Assembly (NCBI GenBank): GCA_037892935.1
Contig: JAYXKI010000003.1
Span: 2,046,001 to 2,110,000, forward strand
Reading direction: 5' to 3'
Source: Phlebopus portentosus
Taxonomy: Eukaryota; Basidiomycota; Agaricomycetes; Boletales; Boletinellaceae
DNA: 64,000 nucleotides
Shown here in pieces: positions 58,876 to 64,000 of the stretch; within the stretch, counting starts at the first letter, position 1; each line of letters starts with the position of its first letter. Below the pieces are notes generated by a model, which saw nothing but the letters and a program-made list of their open reading frames with translations, did no database searches and was not told where the DNA came from. The position numbers and the translations under genes are program-made.

Positions 58876-61055
58876 TCATGCATCTTTTACCTTCTCGTCG
58901 TGGATATCATCGATGCTGCCTTCGTGCATCTTGTGATGGTGAAGGTGTTTATCAATGGGGCTCCACTCTGCAGATGCCCATGGCTTGACGTCCGCACGGT
59001 ATAGCTCGTCGACTTCTTCGAGACTGAGCCCCTTCACCTCAGGAATAAATACGTACACATAGAAGAAACCAAATACGAGCATTCCAAAGAAGATCATGAG
59101 GATCCACGGGCCAATTCTGCGAGACGTGAGGTAAGTCAGTCAATAATCACGCTCCCGGCAAAATCGGAGGCCTACTTGTTGGCAATCCGTGGAGCAAAGA
59201 ATGAAAGGAGGAAATTCCAAATCCAATCTTGAAGAGTGGAACCAGTCAATGCGCAAGCGCTTTGGTTTTGATTAACGATTAACTCACTCGACGCGCTTCC
59301 TAGGGCAATACATTTTGGACGCACGCGCAATGGGAATGACTCTCCTAGGTACACCCATGGCGTCGGACCCCAGAACATATTGAAGCTGAAAACGTGAAGA
59401 ACGGCAAAGGCGATAAGGACATCTCCGCCTCGCTGATTTTCCTCCGTGAGTGTAATGGTTTCTAGGTCCCTTCCTGGAGGAGGAAGCGTCCTTGCACCAA
59501 CAACTCCAGCCTTTTAGTTGCCGTTAGGAATGGTACACAGAAACATAGGGGATCACGTACAATCAGTGCGCAAGTTGCCTCCATTAGAGCTCCAGTAAGC
59601 AGAGACTGTGAATGCACATAAGTTCCCTTGAGCCTGAAGTAGAAGTCGTTCCTACCTTCCTGCGACCCAATGTCTCGATCATGTACAACGCAGGAAGTGT
59701 TCCGATAACAGACACAGCGCCGAGAATAGTCTGGATGGCGTATGGAGATAACCTAGTTATCGGTAATACTGTCAGGTAAACAGTGGCTTGCTCAGACCCG
59801 GATCGACGCACTTCGTTCCTGCACTCTTGAAGAAAGTATCACCGTAATAGTCTGAAAGCATTTATACCAATTAGGCTTCATTTTGAAATTCGTTGAGAAA
59901 TACTGCAACGGACAGTAGAAGTTCTGGCCGTTCAACTGCTGAATGAACTGAAGCATCATTCCATTCATCGTCCGCATCCACAGCTTGTTTCTCGTCGAGA
60001 AGCACTCCAACCACGTCGCTTTACCACCCTCGTTTTCAGCACGAATACCAACCTCGAGCTCCTCGAGGATGTCTAGGATCAACGGGTCATCGAGAGGCAC
60101 AGAATTCAACTCTGCGATAACCCTTCGAGCTTCATCTGAACGTCCCAGACCGAGCAGATGGCGAGGAGATTCCGGGAGGAAGAAGATGCCGGAAAGGAGG
60201 ATAAGTCCCCATACCATCTGCAGGCCAACAGGGATTCGCCATGAAGCAGAATTGTTGATTGAATGTGTCACTAGGTCAATGACGTAGCAGATTAAAATAC
60301 TACAGGGTGACATTTATTCAATCTTACAGAATAAGGACATCAGATCTGCTTACCCGGACATGATTTGAAACTGATACAAGGCGAGCATGGTACCACGGAT
60401 TTTCTTGGGAGTAGTTTCGCCATTGTAGAGTGGTACAATGGCTTGAAGCAATCAGTCAAGGTTCAAAGAAACCAATAGAAGCACTTACCAGACAGTGCAC
60501 CTACCCCCAAGCCCGCAATAAACCGACCAATGGTTATCTGTGCAAGGGAGAATGTCGTGCTCGTCTGCACGGCAACTCCGACAGTGAAGATAGCCGACCA
60601 AAGGAGGATTGAACCTCTACGACCGAAGCGATCAGAGGTGAATGCCTGGCCAAGAGCTCCCACAAACGTCCTACCGTAGTATGAAGAGGATTTTTGTACG
60701 GGCGGCGAGAAAATACACATACCCTGCCGACAGAAGTGACGTGATAATGGACTGTCGCGAACTAGACAGAACGAAACCACCTTCGCCGTCTGGTTCTCCA
60801 AAGCGCCTTATGAAGTCGGGCATGATAAGGCATCCCTAGTACGGCTATCAATGACGAGTTTTTGGATTGGTAGCAAGGGGGATTTACTGAAATAACACCA
60901 ATGTCGTATCCGAAAAGGAAGCCTCCTGTAAACAAACGTAAGTTTCATGTATGGTTGCCGATATATCCAGAGCCAGATATACCAAACGAAATGAAGGCAG
61001 CTAACAGGACTGCTCTACGATTTGTTGGCGCCGAAAGTTTAGAGGATGAGGCCAT
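58876..61055 (-). CDS. MFS sugar transporter, copy 2
   Basis: Tandem paralogue of the gene at 54702-56874, with the same exon layout and length. Motifs match: TFVGALGQAFTSDRFGRRGS, IGRFIAGLGVGALS, PESPRHLLGLGRSDEARRVI, QQLNGQNFYYYYGDTFF, PALYMIETLGRRK and PWVYLGESFPLRVRPKC. It ends EEVDELYRADVKPWASAEW plus a His-rich tail (DKHLHHHKMHEGSIDD). All introns can be spliced in frame, so it appears functional. Sequence differences concentrate in introns, the extreme N-terminus (MASSSKLSAPTNRR against MSSVTNLPTPTNRK) and the tail, consistent with purifying selection after duplication. Confidence 0.9.
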
Positions 61056-61784
61056 GACTACTTATAACGCAGCTTAGGTGGAAAAATCTGGGGGATCGAT
61101 ATATCTGGACGGACTGGTGGAAACAAAGCGAAAAGCCGCTCAAGAATGAGCGGGAGAGGTGAGCTGCTTTTAAGTGGATGAAGAGTTATAATCCATTTTA
61201 CTGTCCGTTACCTAGTTCAATTGATTTATAAAAAGAAAGCCCGATTTCCATGGCTATGGAGCAGCGCCAGCATGAAAGAAGGTGCTCAGTACCCGATAGA
61301 AGTTTTTTGCATGTACGCATTCCCAAAATAGACGATCAAATGACCAGAAACAAACCATAAGAAGCATCTGCGCGATCCGGAGTATGGGTGTTTTCATTCA
61401 GAATAGCACTACTAACTTGAAGAGCGGAGACATGGCGGCGGAGAAATCGCAGCAGTGTATCCATGGGTGTGCACAAGTATCAATGCCAGTCATGTCCACA
61501 AGTAATATTCTTGGCTTGCAATTTTTGCTTGCAAAGTACATGACATGACATGAAACCCTCACACACAACACACGAGTGAACTTGTTGGCAGATCGCGTCG
61601 ATCAATCGAGTAATGCTTACGTATGCGCACAAGGTTAGTTTTACAAACAAAATCCATCCTCAACCGTGACTTCCAAACATGCTCAGTCGTATCCTATCGT
61701 ATCATAAAATCATTAAAAACAGTCCTTTCTATAGTTCTAACCATTACTATGGCCGAGACGACGTTACTTGGAACCTTCGTACTT
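61056..61784. other. Upstream region of transporter copy 2 and copper-ATPase 3' flank
   Basis: About 730 bp; the part from 61220 to 61600 resembles 57100-57520, the flank of copy 1. It must hold the copy 2 promoter and the ATPase terminator. No gene seen. Confidence 0.5.
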
Positions 61785-64000
61785 TCATATTTTTGGCTCT
61801 CGATACAGCCTGAGCATCAGTGAACTTACGACCACACTTACTGACCTGCGGAAGGTGTCAACCAGTGGCCAAAACACCGAAAATAAATTAACTCACGATA
61901 AAGCCATCGCCAGAGAGGCCCAGACAGGATCCAGCCTAGCATGTCCCGCCGGATATATCACTCCAGCAGCGATGGGTAGGGCAATGAGATTATATACACC
62001 AGCCCAAAACTTCGTGATATTGTACAGTCAGTAAGCCGGACTTCGTTAGAGTTATAAGAATGCCCACTCACAAAGTTAAACTTGACACGCCTAAAGACCT
62101 TGCGTGAAAGGTCTGTCAGAGTCAGAAGGCTTCGCAGGTCGGACTTGATCAGGATAAAGGAAGCGCTCGAGATGGCCACATCGCTGCCGGAGCCAATAGC
62201 AACGCTCACGTCCGCAGCGGACAACGCCTTGATACATAGATAAGTTGAGTTGACGTTTCCAAATCGTCGCAGAAAAGGTACGTACAGGTGCATCATTGAT
62301 TCCGTCTCCGACCATCGCTACAACGCATCTTTCGTTCAGACGCTTCATGCCAAGAGCTCGCTTCCATTTCGCAAGGTCTCGTTTCTTTCCAACTTGCTGG
62401 AGATAGTTAATCTTTTCTGCTTTTTGCTGGGGAAGCACGCCCGCGATAACGTTCATTTCTGGAATCCCGGCAGTCTTTGCGACCGCCTTCGCGGTTCTCG
62501 GGTTATCACCGGAGATCATCCAAGTGGATAGGCCTTGCCTTTGTAAGGCTTTCACGACGCTGTGTGCTTCCTGGCGAAGCCGATCTGCAGCCGCAAAGAT
62601 TGCAACGATTACGAACTGGTCCGAAGGCTTGTCTCGAATGGCGAGGACAATCACGCTTTTGCCCTCTGATTGCCATTCATGAAGCAAGCTCTGCTGGGAG
62701 GCGCTAAAGCTTGCACCGTGTTCCTCAATCCAATGCTCATTGCCGATGATTGCGTCGCATGCTGGTGTGGTAAAACTTCCTTTCAGTCCTCGTCCTGGAA
62801 TCTCCTCAATGGAACCAGCGCTAGTTGCAGCTAACTTCACATCATTCTGTGCCTCGCAGTACCTAAGCATTGCCGTAGCTAGAGGATGAAAGCTGGCTGA
62901 TTCAAGAGCATGGGCGATGCTCAAAACTGAGTCCTGATTCCAGGGTGAGGCATCCCTTGCCAACTCCACATCCGTTACTTGTGGCTCACCACCTTCCGTC
63001 AATGTTCCCGTCTTGTCGAAGACAACGATATCGAGCTGTGCAGCTTCTTGAAATGCTTCCCCTCCACCACGGACGAGGATTCCGAATTTCGCGGCAAGAC
63101 CGGAACCAACGAGCAGGGCAGTCGGAGCTGCCAGGCCGATTCCGCATGGGCAAGCGATAACAAAGACAGCGATCGCGAATTCAAGAGCCCAAACAGCTAA
63201 CCTAGCGTCAGTGATATGGAAGATATGAGCAAGCTAAGATAACTTACCCCAACCTCCTATGGGAGTATCAAGATAGGAAAGCGGAAGCGCGCCACTAACA
63301 CCCAGTGCGAGCCAAATGACAAATGTCAGGATTGCTAGAAGAGTGATCACCGGAACAAAATAGCCAGTAAGAACGTCGGCAAGTTTTTCGATGGGAGCGC
63401 GTTTGGTCTGGCCCTCCCGTACAACCTTGACGATCTGATCAAGCCTTTCAAAATCATTCTTTGTCAGTACAACACGTTACCAATGCTTATGGATTGCGTA
63501 CATCGTATCGCCTCCAAGCATCGTGACCTGCACTTCTACAGCTTTACCTCTGTTGATTGTGCCTACAAAGACTTGATCGCCATGGTCTTTCTTTATCGGC
63601 TTGCTCTCCCCAGTGAGCGAACTCTCGTCAAATTGACTTCCTTCCCTTGAAATTATTATACCATCCGTGGGCGGAGTTGCGCCGTGCGGAACACGGACGA
63701 CATCGCCGACTTCTAGAAGGTCGACTTCGACTTTCTGGATTCTCGCACCTAGCTTCTCGCTATGCAAATCTTCGTCCGTGGCCTTCTCAAGATCTGAACC
63801 ATCGGGTTGGCATGTTTTTGATAGTTCTGTGCTGTTTGGTACGAATAGTAATGCCTCCGTAGGTCGCAATTTACCGAGGGCACTGACTGCATCAGCAGTA
63901 CGAACCTTGCTGTATGCCTCAAGATACCTCCCAGCAAGAAGAAACATCGTAAGGAAAACGACGGAGTCGAAATAGGTCTCGTCATCTCCTCCACCATTTT
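61785..64000 (-). CDS. CCC2: Copper-transporting P1B-type ATPase, partial (5' end outside window)
   Basis: A heavy-metal P-type ATPase that pumps Cu+ into the trans-Golgi for loading multicopper oxidases such as laccases and Fet3. About 620 C-terminal residues are present; the start and N-terminal metal-binding domains lie beyond 64000. Visible: the actuator loop SSLTGESKPIKKDHGDQV, the TM6 metal motif CPCGIGLAAPTALLVGSG, the phosphorylation site VVFDKTGTLTEGG, the HP motif ESASFHPLATAML, MISGDNPRTAKAVAKTAG, CVVAMVGDGINDAP and VSVAIGSGSDVAISSASFIL. The last two TM segments end LMLRLYREPKI. The last exon (61785-61851) follows a GTGAGT intron. CPC favours copper. The gene symbol is by family, not orthology. 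Confidence 0.93.

Overview
The window is nuclear DNA from a filamentous basidiomycete, most likely an Agaricomycete. The evidence is a dense array of housekeeping genes on both strands, split by many short introns (mostly 45-75 nt, GT...AG, often with a CTGAC/CTAAC-like branch site); protein families typical of mushroom-forming fungi (DUF6697-like and DUF6699-like proteins); and a U2 snRNA gene. No plasmid, phage, CRISPR or bacterial operon features are present. Gene models below were joined across introns by reading frame and splice sites by eye; start and end are the CDS limits, introns included.

Layout. 1-6.4 kb: mostly non-coding, with a small glutamine-rich protein gene (2579-3416). 6.4-16.6 kb, all minus strand: calcineurin B, an Ssd1-type RNB protein, NAD-isocitrate dehydrogenase subunit 1 and ESCRT-III Vps24. 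17.2-18.5 kb: a secreted Kre9/Knh1-like wall protein. 18.6-28.1 kb: Mediator Med17 head-to-head with a Zn2Cys6 regulator, then an unannotated 106-residue protein head-to-head with VID27. 28.6-33.5 kb: AP-1 sigma adaptin and two basidiomycete families of unknown function. 34.3-43.7 kb: a tail-anchored fatty aldehyde dehydrogenase, U2 snRNA, an amino-acid permease, GTP cyclohydrolase II and a single-pass membrane protein. 44.1-51.1 kb: gamma-tubulin complex GCP3 and the inositol pyrophosphate kinase Vip1/Asp1, convergent.

51.5-64 kb is the accessory part: a large secreted DUF5695-like protein, two tandem MFS sugar transporters and a copper P1B-ATPase cut by the window edge. Between the two transporters lie decayed copies of the 3' ends of both flanking genes. 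The locus therefore arose by tandem duplication of a segment [secreted-protein 3' end - transporter - copper-ATPase 3' end]. Both transporters stayed open and the flanking fragments decayed. This is the most distinctive structure in the window.

Other observations include single-base frame breaks at homopolymers in SSD1 and RIB1 (probably sequence errors), two GC-AG introns, an 8-nt microexon in the permease, four retained RNB aspartates in the Ssd1 homologue, and a 107-bp element with 15-bp terminal inverted repeats. I see no clearly new multi-gene system. The best candidate for functional novelty is the secreted protein/transporter pair.
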